Assembly (NCBI RefSeq): GCF_031312535.1
Contig: NZ_CP133594.1
Span: forward strand, 2,213,934 to 2,277,933
Direction of reading: 5' to 3'
Length of the DNA stretch: 64,000 nucleotides
Source: Methanolobus mangrovi
Lineage (GTDB): Archaea; Halobacteriota; Methanosarcinia; Methanosarcinales; Methanosarcinaceae
Shown: piece by piece, positions 8,607 through 17,452 of the stretch
How positions within the stretch are numbered: position 1 is the first letter of the stretch
Layout of the letters: the number at the start of each line of letters is the position of its first letter
The notes under the pieces: model-generated
Seen by the model: the letters and a program-made list of their open reading frames with translations, nothing else
What the model was told of the DNA's origin: nothing
Database searches by the model: none
Made by a program: the position numbers and the translations under genes

Positions 8607-8635
8607 TTCGTATCTATACGAATAGTTTATATATC
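8607..8635 (+). promoter_or_regulatory. Palindrome next to TATA box of the A-type carrier gene
   Basis: TTCGTAT (8607-8613) and ATACGAA (8616-8622) form a perfect 7-bp inverted repeat with a 2-nt spacer. The TATA box GTTTATATATC (8625-8635) follows at once, so the palindrome covers the TFB recognition region. A regulator bound here would block or help TFB/TBP. The gene starts at 8706. Confidence 0.55.
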
Positions 8636-8705
8636 AAAAACACATATAAGGGATTACCCGGTAGTCACTTTGTAGTATTTTCAAACAAATAACGAGGAAT
8701 TAATA

Positions 8706-9035
8706 ATGGTAGAAGTAACTGACAATGCAGCAGCTGAATTAAAATCACTGCTTGAAGAACAGGATAAGACAGATATGGCTCTCAGGATTTTCATTGCAGG
8801 CATGAGCTGCTGCGGTGTGCAGTACGGAATGTCTCTTGAAGATGAGATTAGCGAAGATAAAGATCTTGTAGTTGAAGAAAAAGGTCTCAAGATCGTAATG
8901 AACAAGGATGATGCAGATGGTCTTGCAGGCGCAAAGATCGACTACGTAGATGGTCCATCCGGAAAGGGCTTTGTCATCGACAACCAGAACGGCGGTGGAT
9001 GTAACACATCATCATGCGGCGGCGGTTGCTGCTAA
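8706..9035 (+). CDS. HesB/IscA-like A-type Fe-S carrier
   Basis: A 109-residue protein of the HesB/IscA type. The N-terminal VTDNAAAELKSLL helix and the LRIFIAGMSCCGVQYGMSL strand match the family, with a double cysteine (CC, residues 37-38) at the usual first ligand site. The C-terminus carries GGGCNTSSCGGGCC, four cysteines in a glycine-rich tail instead of the usual CGCG pair. This suggests Fe-S binding or transfer in the cytoplasm, with a modified cluster site. It is a single gene with its own palindrome-marked promoter (8607-8635). An ordinary scaffold role is likely but unproven; a selenium- or persulfide-related role is also possible for Cys-tail members. Confidence 0.8.
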   Translation: MVEVTDNAAAELKSLLEEQDKTDMALRIFIAGMSCCGVQYGMSLEDEISEDKDLVVEEKGLKIVMNKDDADGLAGAKIDYVDGPSGKGFVIDNQNGGGCNTSSCGGGCC

Positions 9036-9088
9036 ATAACTGTTTATATTGAATAATTGGGTAAACTTTCATATACAAAGGTGAGTAC

Positions 9089-9439
9089 ATGTTTCCGGGA
9101 ATAGGTGGCAGGGGAATGAACCCTGCAAAAGTCAAACAGATGATGAAACAAATGGGCATTAACATCACTGATATAGATGATGTTGAACAGGTCATTATAA
9201 GAACAGCTTCAAAGGACATCGTTTTTAATGATGCCAATGTCTCCATAATGAATGCCCAGGGTGTGGATACCTATCAGATAGTTGGTACCCCGGAAGAGGT
9301 CGCCAGGGAAGTTCAAATACCCGATGATGATGTGAGGCTCGTTGCAGAGCAGACAGGCGTGCCAGAGGATAAAGCCAGAGAAGCATTGAAAAATGCAAAT
9401 GGCGATTTGGCAGAAGCTATTCTGTCACTCTCATCATAA
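9089..9439 (+). CDS. nac: Nascent polypeptide-associated complex protein
   Basis: A 116-residue archaeal alpha-NAC that binds nascent chains at the ribosome exit. The N-terminus MFPGIGGRGMNPAKVKQMMKQMG is diagnostic for archaeal NAC, followed by the NAC beta-barrel (IIRTASKDIVF...VSIMNAQGVDTYQIVG, 30-70) and a C-terminal UBA three-helix domain (DVRLVAEQTGVPEDKAREAL, 80-116). The length is the usual one. The ribosome site GGTGAG lies about 5 nt before the ATG. A T-rich terminator (TTCTTTTTTT, 9440-9450) follows the stop. Confidence 0.95.
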   Translation: MFPGIGGRGMNPAKVKQMMKQMGINITDIDDVEQVIIRTASKDIVFNDANVSIMNAQGVDTYQIVGTPEEVAREVQIPDDDVRLVAEQTGVPEDKAREALKNANGDLAEAILSLSS

Positions 9440-9807
9440 TTCTTTTTTTAGCTTTTTTGATTATATTCCCCTTCTTATATTCATAGCGTCCTTAATTGGA
9501 AATCTCTTCTTCGAAACGATTATAGCTCCTCATTTAGAACTTAGCTTTTATAAACATACTAATTCTTTTTAGACCAAAATAGGTATATATTATTATCATG
9601 ATTATACATGATGGATGAAGGTCACTTTATACAATTTATAGTCCCTTCACTGCGGTTCCTTTCATGTCCCGGGGTTTCTTCGTGAACCTTTGTTTGTTTT
9701 TCAAAATGACATGATACGGTTGCTCTGCAAGAACTGGTTCGATTGGCCCGAGACAAATTGAGGTCATGGAAAAATCATCATAGTTATTCATTATAAATGG
9801 AGTAAAC
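9440..9807 (+). promoter_or_regulatory. acs promoter region and long leader
   Basis: This 368-nt gap holds the T-rich end of nac, then TATA candidates at 9545-9555 (CTTTTATAAAC) and 9582-9594 (GGTATATATTATT). If the second is used, the acs mRNA has a leader of roughly 195 nt. Within it TGAAGG (9616-9621) can pair with CCTTCA (9645-9650), and GAACTGGTTC (9730-9739) is self-complementary. No reading frame of note is seen. Confidence 0.45.
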
Positions 9808-11697
9808 ATGTCTGAGAATTTTGATGTCAAGCTGGATGGTAAAAGCTACCTTCCAGATCCCTCTGTAAAGGAAAAGTCCTGGCTACAGGACTACGAAACA
9901 GCATATAGTGAGTTTCTGAAAGACCCTGAGAAACACTGGGAGAATGTGGCAGAAGAACTTGAATGGTTTGAAAAATGGGACAAAGTAAAGGAATGGAACC
10001 ATCCATATGCAAAGTGGTTCACTAATGGCAAGTTGAATATCACTCATAACTGCCTGGACCGTCATGTCCTCAATGGTAAGAGAAACAAGGTGGCCATGAT
10101 CTGGGTCGGTGATAATGGTGAGGAGCAAATACTGACATATCGTCAGCTTTATCGCGATGTCATGAGATTTGCAAACGGCCTTAAGTCACTTGGAGTGGAA
10201 AAGGGTGACAGGGTATGTATCTACATGCCGCTTGTTCCCGAGCAGATCATCGCAATGCTGGCATGTGCCCGTATCGGTGCGGTCCATAGTGTTGTGTTCG
10301 GCGGTTTTGGAGCCAATGCACTGCATTCCAGAATAAAGGATGCACAGGCAAAGATAGTCATTACTGCAGATGCAACTCTCAGGCGTGGAAAGCGCATAGA
10401 CCTCAAGACCCTGGTAGATGAGGCTGTTGTAAATGCTTCTTGTGTGGAAAAGATCGTGGTTTTCAGGAGAATGACTCCCCAGCTCGAACTTTTCTCTGAG
10501 ATAGAAGTTGATTTCTACGAAATTATGGAAGACGTCGAAAAAGAATGTGAGCCAGAGATCATGGATGCAGAAGATCCGCTATTCATTCTCTATACCAGTG
10601 GAACCACAGGTCCTGCAAAGGGAATAGTTCATGCCTGCGGTGGCTACATGGTCGGTACCTATTATACTACAAAGAATATGTTCGACCTGAAAGAGGGCGA
10701 TGTCATGTGGTGTACTGCAGACCCTGGCTGGATCACAGGTCATAGTTACATTGTTTATGGCCCTCTTTCAATGGGTGCAACTATCCTTATTTCCGAAACG
10801 ACACCTGATTATCCGGACCCTGGTGTCTGGTGGAGTATGATAGAAGAGTTCGATGTAACTATCTTCTATACGGCACCTACGGCAATTCGTATGTTCATGA
10901 GAATGGGGGAAGAGTGGCCTGAAAAGTACAATCTGAGCTCATTGCGTATACTGGGTTCAGTTGGTGAACCTCTCAATCCGGAGGCATTTGAGTGGTACTA
11001 CCGCGTCATAGGCAAGGAGAAATGCCCTATCCTGGATACCTGGTGGCAAACCGAGACCGGTATGCATATGCTGACAACAACTGTTGGCGAGCCAATGAAG
11101 CCGGGATTTGCAGGAAGGCCTGTCCCTGGTGTTGTTGTAGATGTTGTGGATGAGAATGGTGAACCGGTTCCGGCTGGAACAGGAGGATTCCTTGTTATAA
11201 AGGAGCCGTGGCCTTCCATGATGAGGACCGTTTACGGCAATGATGAGAGATATCGCCAGTACTGGAACACCATAGGGAATTACTATGCAGCAGGTGACCT
11301 GGCGGTAAAGGATGAAGATGGGTATATCATGATCCTGGGTCGCTCTGATGACGTTCTCATAGTTGCAGGTCACAACATTGGAAGCGCAGAGGTTGAAAGT
11401 GCCCTGGTATCCCATGAGGCCGTAGCAGAAGCAGCGGTCATTGGAAAACCTGACCCTCTCAAGGGCGATTCTATCAAGGCTTTCATCATATTGCGCATGG
11501 GATTCAACCCAAGTGACAAATTGAAACTTGAACTGCTCTATCATGTAAGAATGAACCTTGGTCCGATAGCCATGCCATCAGAGATCGATTTCGTGGGGTC
11601 ACTGCCAAAGACCCGCAGCGGGAAGATTATGAGGCGTTTGCTCAAGGCACAGGAGCTTGGTCAGGATCCGGGAGACATTTCCACACTGGAGGATTGA
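9808..11697 (+). CDS. acs: Acetyl-CoA synthetase, AMP-forming
   Basis: A 629-residue acyl-adenylate enzyme converting acetate, ATP and CoA to acetyl-CoA, AMP and pyrophosphate. Seen motifs include the adenylation core [11 protein letters not shown] (near 267-277), the WWQTETG substrate-pocket motif, GRSDDVL with the hinge aspartate, and the C-terminal [11 protein letters not shown] with catalytic Lys606. The tryptophan of WWQTETG is the residue that limits the pocket to acetate in known Acs enzymes, supporting the substrate call. The length is close to bacterial and archaeal Acs. In a methanogen it feeds acetate into biosynthesis. The start ATG at 9808 follows GGAGTAAAC. Regulation through the long leader is possible. 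Confidence 0.96.
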   Translation: MSENFDVKLDGKSYLPDPSVKEKSWLQDYETAYSEFLKDPEKHWENVAEELEWFEKWDKVKEWNHPYAKWFTNGKLNITHNCLDRHVLNGKRNKVAMIWVGDNGEEQILTYRQLYRDVMRFANGLKSLGVEKGDRVCIYMPLVPEQIIAMLACARIGAVHSVVFGGFGANALHSRIKDAQAKIVITADATLRRGKRIDLKTLVDEAVVNASCVEKIVVFRRMTPQLELFSEIEVDFYEIMEDVEKECEPEIMDAEDPLFILYTSGTTGPAKGIVHACGGYMVGTYYTTKNMFDLKEGDVMWCTADPGWITGHSYIVYGPLSMGATILISETTPDYPDPGVWWSMIEEFDVTIFYTAPTAIRMFMRMGEEWPEKYNLSSLRILGSVGEPLNPEAFEWYYRVIGKEKCPILDTWWQTETGMHMLTTTVGEPMKPGFAGRPVPGVVVDVVDENGEPVPAGTGGFLVIKEPWPSMMRTVYGNDERYRQYWNTIGNYYAAGDLAVKDEDGYIMILGRSDDVLIVAGHNIGSAEVESALVSHEAVAEAAVIGKPDPLKGDSIKAFIILRMGFNPSDKLKLELLYHVRMNLGPIAMPSEIDFVGSLPKTRSGKIMRRLLKAQELGQDPGDISTLED

Positions 11698-11769
11698 TCT
11701 CCTCCATTTCTTTCAAAAAACAGCAACAGTTATGAAGTATCCTTTACATAATATTTGCAGGTGAGCACC

Positions 11770-12561
11770 ATGATAGACTTTTTTGACCTATATCTTTCGG
11801 AAGATTGTCCTTACGGTGATGAGACCACAGAGTTCCTTGGTATAGAGGGCACCGGCCGTATCCGTATCAAATCAAGGGAACACGGGGTAGCAGCATGCAT
11901 GGATGATCTTGAGGCTTTCTACAAAAAGAACGGTCTTGAAGTTGTTAACATGGTGAAAAATGGTGCGGAGTTCAATTCAAATGATGTGATATTTGAAGCT
12001 CAGGGTGATCTTCCTACGCTTTTCAAACTCTGGCGGATATCACAGACATTCCTTTCACTTGTATGTTCAATTGCATCAAGTACCCGTTTTGCCGTAGAGC
12101 TTGCAAGAAAGTCAAATCCTGATATAATGATAGCAACAAGTCGTAAAACCCATCCTGGATTTCGCAAGTATGAGCTTAAAGCCGTAAAGATTGGTGGTGG
12201 GGACCATCATCGTAACTCGTTAAGTGATTCTATCCTCATTACACAGAACCATCTTGATGTCATGGAGAAACAGGTAAAACTCAAGGCCATACGCAAGATC
12301 GAAATAGAGCCACGAACCAGAGAAGAAGCCTATGAGTCTGCTCCGGTTGCAGATATGCTTCTGCTCGATCATTACGAACCTCAGGAACTCGAGTCACTTG
12401 TGCCGGAGCTGCGCACACTCAATCCCAATCTGGAGATTGCAGTTGGTGGGATTGACATTGGTATGATTCCTGCATATGCAAAGCATGTGGATGTTATTGT
12501 GACAACTGCGCCTTATTACTCAAAGCCTCTCGACCTGACTTCCAAGATTAGACGCATGTGA
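11770..12561 (+). CDS. ModD/NadC-type phosphoribosyltransferase
   Basis: About 263 residues of the quinolinate phosphoribosyltransferase fold. The N-terminus LSEDCPYGDETTEFLGI and the TSRKTHPGFRKYELKAVKIGG stretch identify the NadC/ModD family; the lysine-arginine pairs contact the phosphates in NadC. The DCPYGDETT form and the SRKTHPG motif are closer to ModD (a molybdate-operon relative of unknown reaction) than to classical NadC, and no nadA or nadB neighbour is present. The ATG at 11770 is chosen because AGGTGAG lies about 6 nt upstream; TTG 11755 and GTG 11761 are alternatives. It is a single gene downstream of acs. Confidence 0.8.
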   Translation: MIDFFDLYLSEDCPYGDETTEFLGIEGTGRIRIKSREHGVAACMDDLEAFYKKNGLEVVNMVKNGAEFNSNDVIFEAQGDLPTLFKLWRISQTFLSLVCSIASSTRFAVELARKSNPDIMIATSRKTHPGFRKYELKAVKIGGGDHHRNSLSDSILITQNHLDVMEKQVKLKAIRKIEIEPRTREEAYESAPVADMLLLDHYEPQELESLVPELRTLNPNLEIAVGGIDIGMIPAYAKHVDVIVTTAPYYSKPLDLTSKIRRM

Positions 12562-12581
12562 GTATATAATGTAAACGAAAA

Positions 12582-12752
12582 CTTTATATCCGATTATCTC
12601 ATTGGTTGTGTGTATAACGCGCATTACCGTCACAAAGAGGTTTATGTCTTTTGGGGACTACGGGTGACAGGAAATCTCTTTCCGGCTTGGTATCGCACGG
12701 TATCGATAAATAAAAATAATAACTTCATTGACTATACATAAGAGGTATTCAT
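12582..12752 (+). promoter_or_regulatory. Thioredoxin promoter and structured leader
   Basis: A TATA box CTTTATATC (12582-12590) would give a leader near 140 nt before the gene at 12753. In it CCGTCAC (12628-12634) can pair with GTGACAGG (12664-12671) through one bulge, and GGAAATCTCTTTCC is a small hairpin. It also holds the tandem motif GGTATCG-CAC-GGTATCG, related to one before tRNA-Tyr. Confidence 0.35.
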
Positions 12753-13022
12753 ATGAGCAAAGTGGAACTTTTGGATTTCAGTGCAACATGGTGCGGCCCT
12801 TGTAAGATGCAGAAGCCTTTCCTTGAAAAGGTTGAGGCAGAACTCGGTGACAAGGTTGACGTAAAGGAAATTGATGTAGACAAGAACCAGGAGCTTGCAG
12901 GCAAGTACGGCATTCAGGCAGTACCTACTCTTATCATTCTTAAAGATGGTGAAGTAGCAAAGCGCTTTACAGGACTTACCACCGCAGGTATCCTCATTGA
13001 AGAGCTGAATAAGGTGCTTTAA
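12753..13022 (+). CDS. trxA: Thioredoxin
   Basis: An 89-residue thioredoxin/glutaredoxin-fold disulfide reductase. It has the classical WCGPCKM active site (cysteines at 14 and 17), the cis-proline region AVPTLII and the C-terminal KRFTGL segment. The short length and missing N-terminal strand are typical of the small archaeal thioredoxins. It acts in the cytoplasm in disulfide exchange; the reductase partner is not in the window. The ribosome site is AGAGGTATTC before the ATG. The terminator hairpin overlaps its stop codon. Confidence 0.95.
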   Translation: MSKVELLDFSATWCGPCKMQKPFLEKVEAELGDKVDVKEIDVDKNQELAGKYGIQAVPTLIILKDGEVAKRFTGLTTAGILIEELNKVL

Positions 13023-13043
13023 GCACCTGTTCTTTGTTTTTGA
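13012..13043 (+). terminator. Hairpin terminator of thioredoxin, overlapping its stop
   Basis: AGGTGCTT (13012-13019) and AAGCACCT (13021-13028) are perfect inverted repeats around one base, and the TAA stop lies inside. The run GTTCTTTGTTTTTG follows. The realistic hairpin is GGTGC-TTTAA-GCACC. Confidence 0.6.
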
Positions 13044-13115
13044 AATATTTTCCAACGTATTTTTTGAAAAAGCGTAAATAGCTTAAGATCAATCCAGTTT
13101 CGAGGGTTTAGGAAA

Positions 13116-14129
13116 TTGAAGGAACTGGTCGGTCTTGGTGTAATGGTTTTCAGGGAGAAGAACTCCCGGGGTTCCTTTAAGCCTCATCTTTCTGTTAAGT
13201 TCAAATCTGTTGAAGGGGACCTGGTTACATTTTCTATAGATACTACCAGAACCCCTGCAAAGTATCAGCAACCTGATGCCTATCTTATTACTCATGCCCA
13301 TTCCGATCATAACGGAAAATCCGCAATGCTGTCCGAGCGCGCAGTATGTTCGGAGAAAACGGCCCTTGCCCTTGAGATACGCCACCAGCGTAAATATGCA
13401 GGCAGGACGTTCAAAGTTGGCGAAACCATAGATGTCAAGGGCGTAAAGATTCAGACTTTCCCGAATTTCCACACAGTTGGTTCAGTATCATTCATGTGGG
13501 AAAATGAACTAGGTACAAGGATACTTGTGACCGGTGATGTGAAGGATGCTTCCATGCTTCCTGAATGTGACCTTCTGATAACCGAGGCTAATTACGGGGA
13601 TCCCGGAGATACAAGCTGTTATTTTGATGACGACATCACAGGTTTTGAGAATGCCTTCAGGGATAATTCATCAATTGCTTTTGGAGCCTATGCATTTGGC
13701 AAGGCCCAGAGAGCAGTTGAACTTCTTCGGGGATTTGGTTATCAGGGAGCAATAGAGATGGATGAACAATCTCTTTCATTGACCCGAACTCTCCTTGAGG
13801 ATGCCGGGGAACTGACATATCTTGGAGATAGCTGTGAGGATTGTATAAGTATCGTTCCGCCATGGGATCTGGGTAAACTGCCTTCTCATATATCTAAATA
13901 TGTGATGACCGGACGCAGCGATTATCGTTATCCTGCAATCCAGATAAGTGACCATCTGGATGCCAGGGGACTTGTTACCATGGTAGAAGATATAGATCCT
14001 GAATTTACGGTTGTCTATCATCCAAATGGTCATCGTCCCGGAATATTTGCAAAACACCTTTGTTCCATCGGTTTTAATGCACTTTCCATTGACATGATCA
14101 ATAATGTGTTGAGCAATGAATTTGTGTAA
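13116..14129 (+). CDS. MBL-fold metallohydrolase, exonuclease-like
   Basis: A 337-residue metallo-beta-lactamase protein. The metal motif HAHSDH (60-65) and later NFHTVGS and VTGDVKD provide the usual histidine and aspartate ligands. A C-terminal segment with FGAYAFGKAQRAVELLRG and HLDARGL resembles the RNA-processing (CPSF/RNase J-like or 'mRNA 3-end processing') branch. A nuclease acting on RNA or DNA is likely, but the substrate is not shown. The TTG at 13116 is taken as start with an AGGA just ahead; an ATG at 13143 is the alternative and would remove nine residues. The gene stands alone behind thioredoxin. Confidence 0.8.
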   Translation: MKELVGLGVMVFREKNSRGSFKPHLSVKFKSVEGDLVTFSIDTTRTPAKYQQPDAYLITHAHSDHNGKSAMLSERAVCSEKTALALEIRHQRKYAGRTFKVGETIDVKGVKIQTFPNFHTVGSVSFMWENELGTRILVTGDVKDASMLPECDLLITEANYGDPGDTSCYFDDDITGFENAFRDNSSIAFGAYAFGKAQRAVELLRGFGYQGAIEMDEQSLSLTRTLLEDAGELTYLGDSCEDCISIVPPWDLGKLPSHISKYVMTGRSDYRYPAIQISDHLDARGLVTMVEDIDPEFTVVYHPNGHRPGIFAKHLCSIGFNALSIDMINNVLSNEFV

Positions 14130-14147
14130 TGTCCTTCCGGCAGGATA

Positions 14148-14160
14148 AACATTTATATAA
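14148..14160 (+). promoter_or_regulatory. TATA box of the EMC6-like gene
   Basis: AAACATTTATATAA at 14147-14160 is a strong archaeal TATA box, 53 nt ahead of the TTG at 14213. Confidence 0.5.
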
Positions 14161-14212
14161 GTATTGGTTTTTATAGTACCCACATCCAAGTTGTACCAGG
14201 AGATCAGATCAA

Positions 14213-14632
14213 TTGTCAAAATCATCCAGTAAAAAGCAATCAGTACCCGTTCCTGTTAAGGAATCCACTGATGATGCACAACCAGCTCCTACCTCATCCG
14301 GTTCCGGAAAGATCTCATTTAAGGTGAGAACTCCGGAAGAAAGGAAAAAAGCTCACATGGAGGGAATCATCAAAACGGCAGTTGCAGCTATTATCGGTGT
14401 AATAGCAGGTATACTCGCCTACATACAGCTTGGTGTCGGTGATGCCCTGACCACTGGGTATGAGTGGTATGTTATCATGATGTTCATAGTTGGTATTTCC
14501 TTCTATGTAATGAAATTCTCCTTCCCTCTCTTCAAGATAAAGGTGAAGGAATTCGGCTTTAAGGACTGGTTCTATGTTGAGTTCATCGTTATAGATTTCT
14601 GTCTTGTGACATGGACGCTACTCCTTAATTGA
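14213..14632 (+). CDS. EMC6-like archaeal membrane protein
   Basis: A 139-residue protein with a polar, Ser/Pro-rich N-terminal tail (1-45) and three membrane segments, at about 53-75, 83-101 and 117-137. The layout and the GIIKTAVAAIIGVIAG start of the first span match the archaeal EMC6-like family, a relative of eukaryotic ER membrane complex subunit 6, which assists membrane-protein insertion. The assignment is by pattern only. The start is TTG at 14213 (TTGTCAAAATC), with GGAGATC upstream; there is no ATG in the frame before the tail. The ABCE1 gene follows 45 nt later, so both could be cotranscribed and act around the ribosome. Confidence 0.65.
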   Translation: MSKSSSKKQSVPVPVKESTDDAQPAPTSSGSGKISFKVRTPEERKKAHMEGIIKTAVAAIIGVIAGILAYIQLGVGDALTTGYEWYVIMMFIVGISFYVMKFSFPLFKIKVKEFGFKDWFYVEFIVIDFCLVTWTLLLN

Positions 14633-14677
14633 TCTTCTCTTTTTCCATTTATTTTATTTCACTGACAGGGATTTTAC

Positions 14678-16450
14678 ATGCGAATAGCCATATTGAACAA
14701 AGACAGATGTCAGCCAAGACGTTGCAGTCATGAATGTGAAAAGTACTGTCCTCGTGTAAGGACCGGGGACGAGACCATTGTTTTCGGAGACGACGGTAAG
14801 CCACTGGTGTCCGAAGAACTTTGTGTGGGTTGTGGAATATGCGTCCACAAGTGTCCTTTCGAAGCTATAATGATTATCGGTCTTCCCGAAGCTCTCACAG
14901 AACCAACCCACAGATACGGACCTAATGGATTTGCCCTCTACGGTCTCCCAACCCCTCAGGTTGGAAGAGTCACAGGTATCCTCGGACCGAATGGTATCGG
15001 TAAAAGTACGGCAGTCCAGATACTTTCAGGTAACCTTCTGCCTAATTTCTCGCAGGAAAGTGGTACCTGGGATAAGGTGCTTGAATATTATGCGGGAACA
15101 GCCCTCTATGATTATTTCAGCGATGTGGCGGACGGCGAGATCAAGGTTTCCCAGAAGCCTCAATATGTGGACATGATCCCCAAGGCTTTCAAGGGTAAGA
15201 CCAGTGAGCTTCTCGACAAGACTGATGAAAGGGGCAAACTCCCGGAACTGGTGGAAAGGCTCAACCTTTCACATGTCCTTGATCACAAGATCACAGAACT
15301 CAGTGGCGGTGAACTCCAGAGAGTAGCTATTGCCGCATGTGCTGCAAAGGATGCTGATTTCTATTTCTTCGATGAGATAAGTCCTTATCTTGATATTTAC
15401 CAGCGTATCAATTCAGCACAGCTCATACAGGAAATTGCAGAAGATAAAGCCGTACTCGTTGTAGAGCACGATCTTGCAATACTTGACATGCTTGCCGATG
15501 TTGTACATATAGCCTACGGAGAGCCTGGTGGGTATGGTGTGATAACCCATCCAAAGGGTGTGCGTATTGCTATTAACCAGTATCTTAAGGGCTACCTGCC
15601 TGAAGAGAATGTGCGTGTACGTTCCGAAGCCATCAAGTTCGAGGTCCATCCTCCAAGGATGGGGACAGATATCAGCACCCTTATGGACTATGCTGCCTTC
15701 TCTAAAAAGTATGGAGATGCTTTCTCTTTATCAACCGATGGCGGCTCACTGAAACAAGGTGAGGTTCTCGGTATCGTGGGTCCGAATGGTATCGGTAAAT
15801 CCACATTTGTAAAGATACTTGCAGGAGAAGTACTCCCTGATGAGGGTGAACTTGACCATAATATCAAAATATCATACAAGCCGCAGTATATCAAGGCTGA
15901 CACAGCCATTCCCGTACGATACTTCCTGCGCAGTGTGTCCAGCAGGTTCGACAGTAGTTACTATCAGTCAGAAATCGCCATACCTCTGCAGATAGAAAGG
16001 CTTTATGACCATCTGGTCACTGAGCTCAGTGGTGGAGAACTTCAGAGGGTAGCTATTGCAGCATGTCTTTCCCAGGATGCTGACATGTATATTCTTGACG
16101 AACCAAGTGCCCACCTTGATGTAGAACAGCGTTCAATGGCAACGAAAGTCATCAAGAGATTTGCGGAGAACAACCGTAAGACTGCAATGGTCGTTGACCA
16201 CGATATCTATATGATAGACATGCTGAGTGAGCGTCTCATAGTCTTTGAGGGTGAACCGGCAGTTTACGGTAAAGCACATAAACCTTCCAGCATGCAGGAT
16301 GGTATGAACAAGTTCCTGGCGAACCTTGGTATCACATTCAGGCGTGACGAGGATACTTCCCGTCCAAGGGTAAATAAACCGAATTCAAGACTTGACAGGG
16401 AACAAAAAGCCAAGGGAGAATATTACTACCATGATATTATGGATGAGTAA
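14678..16450 (+). CDS. abce1: ABCE1/Rli1 ribosome-recycling ATPase
   Basis: A 590-residue twin-ATPase Fe-S protein. The N-terminus carries two 4Fe-4S sites (CQPRRCSHECEKYCP at 10-24 and CVGCGICVHKCP at about 50-61). The two ABC domains each have a P-loop (GPNGIGKST) and an LSGGELQRVAIAA signature, with the HLD-hinge regions typical of ABCE1. In archaea it splits terminated ribosomes with aPelota and also takes part in initiation. The length matches family members. The start has a weak ribosome site (ACAGGG). A T-rich stretch (TTCTCTTCTCTTTTTCC) after the stop may terminate transcription. Confidence 0.97.
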   Translation: MRIAILNKDRCQPRRCSHECEKYCPRVRTGDETIVFGDDGKPLVSEELCVGCGICVHKCPFEAIMIIGLPEALTEPTHRYGPNGFALYGLPTPQVGRVTGILGPNGIGKSTAVQILSGNLLPNFSQESGTWDKVLEYYAGTALYDYFSDVADGEIKVSQKPQYVDMIPKAFKGKTSELLDKTDERGKLPELVERLNLSHVLDHKITELSGGELQRVAIAACAAKDADFYFFDEISPYLDIYQRINSAQLIQEIAEDKAVLVVEHDLAILDMLADVVHIAYGEPGGYGVITHPKGVRIAINQYLKGYLPEENVRVRSEAIKFEVHPPRMGTDISTLMDYAAFSKKYGDAFSLSTDGGSLKQGEVLGIVGPNGIGKSTFVKILAGEVLPDEGELDHNIKISYKPQYIKADTAIPVRYFLRSVSSRFDSSYYQSEIAIPLQIERLYDHLVTELSGGELQRVAIAACLSQDADMYILDEPSAHLDVEQRSMATKVIKRFAENNRKTAMVVDHDIYMIDMLSERLIVFEGEPAVYGKAHKPSSMQDGMNKFLANLGITFRRDEDTSRPRVNKPNSRLDREQKAKGEYYYHDIMDE

Positions 16451-16481
16451 ATTCTCTTCTCTTTTTCCTTTTCAATCTTTT

Positions 16482-17270
16482 TTATAGGGTAAGTTCTTTT
16501 CCCATAACCTGGTAAAACTCCTCCGATGCATGCTTTTCCTGCCACGGGTAATGTCCGCAGTTTTCCAGCAGGATGAACCTGAAATCACTGAGAACCTTTG
16601 AAAGAGGTTCTTTTACTCCTTCAAATGGATGAGGGTCATGATTGCCATGGATCGCAACCACAGGACACCTGATATCTTCTCCCATGCTGAGCAGTTTTCC
16701 GCTCTTTCTCAAATAACTGGCTTCGCTCCATATGCTTTTATTGACATCATGCCGGAATCCTGCATAAACCCCTTCATAAGGTATCAAATCAAAAGAATCA
16801 GCCGCTGAGATAAGTTTTCCAAATTTTGCAAAGACATGGTTCTTATTTGTAACAGATGGGTCGCTCATACTTGAACTAAGATGAAGGTACTCTTCTATTT
16901 CGGTTTCACTCATGCGGTCAAGTCGTGTTTTCATAATCGTGGAAGCGTAGCTCTCTTTAAAGGGTCCGCTTGAAACAAGTATCAGTTTCCTTACATAGGA
17001 CGGGTAACGTGCAGCAAGCATAAAGGAGAGCCATGCACCCCAGGAATGCCCCACCAGTGATACAGGCAGTTTTCCATGTTTTTTCAAAATATTTCTTAGT
17101 TCACTGACCTGTCCATCAATGCTCATTGATGTCTGAAGCGGTTCCAGTACGCCAGACCATTCCGATAACCCCCTGGCCAGCTCTGCCACGGTTCCGGGGG
17201 CTCCGGGACCTCCATGGACAACTGCGACATTATATGGTGATGTTCCGTATTTTCGTGGGTTTGAATTCAT
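16482..17270 (-). CDS. Alpha/beta hydrolase
   Basis: A 262-residue alpha/beta-hydrolase. The N-terminal VVHGGPGAPG provides the oxyanion-hole HGGPG of prolyl-aminopeptidase-like enzymes, the nucleophile elbow is GHSWG (68-72 region), and the acid and histidine follow in HGNHDPHPF and NCGHYPW. The catalytic triad is complete. The HGGPG motif links it to proline iminopeptidase-type or ester-cleaving members; the substrate is unknown. It converges with ABCE1, with 30 nt between the stops, and diverges from the AIM24-type gene. Confidence 0.85.
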   Translation of the reverse strand: MNSNPRKYGTSPYNVAVVHGGPGAPGTVAELARGLSEWSGVLEPLQTSMSIDGQVSELRNILKKHGKLPVSLVGHSWGAWLSFMLAARYPSYVRKLILVSSGPFKESYASTIMKTRLDRMSETEIEEYLHLSSSMSDPSVTNKNHVFAKFGKLISAADSFDLIPYEGVYAGFRHDVNKSIWSEASYLRKSGKLLSMGEDIRCPVVAIHGNHDPHPFEGVKEPLSKVLSDFRFILLENCGHYPWQEKHASEEFYQVMGKELTL

Positions 17271-17452
17271 ATTCTTATCTCTGGGGATTTTTCCGGCCTG
17301 TCATAGTTCATATCTTATTCATGGATTAAAATGGATATGCTTATATGTTATATATCGATAAATATATTGATGAAGATATCAGGGTTAATGGGCCTTGGTT
17401 CTGTTTTTCATATGGATGTGGTATCATAGCAGAAACGAAATTCTATAGCAAT

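Noticed and set aside
10957-11544. Minus-strand ORF of 195 codons opposite acs
   Set aside because: It lies wholly inside a well-conserved gene and has no ribosome site, family motif or own promoter.
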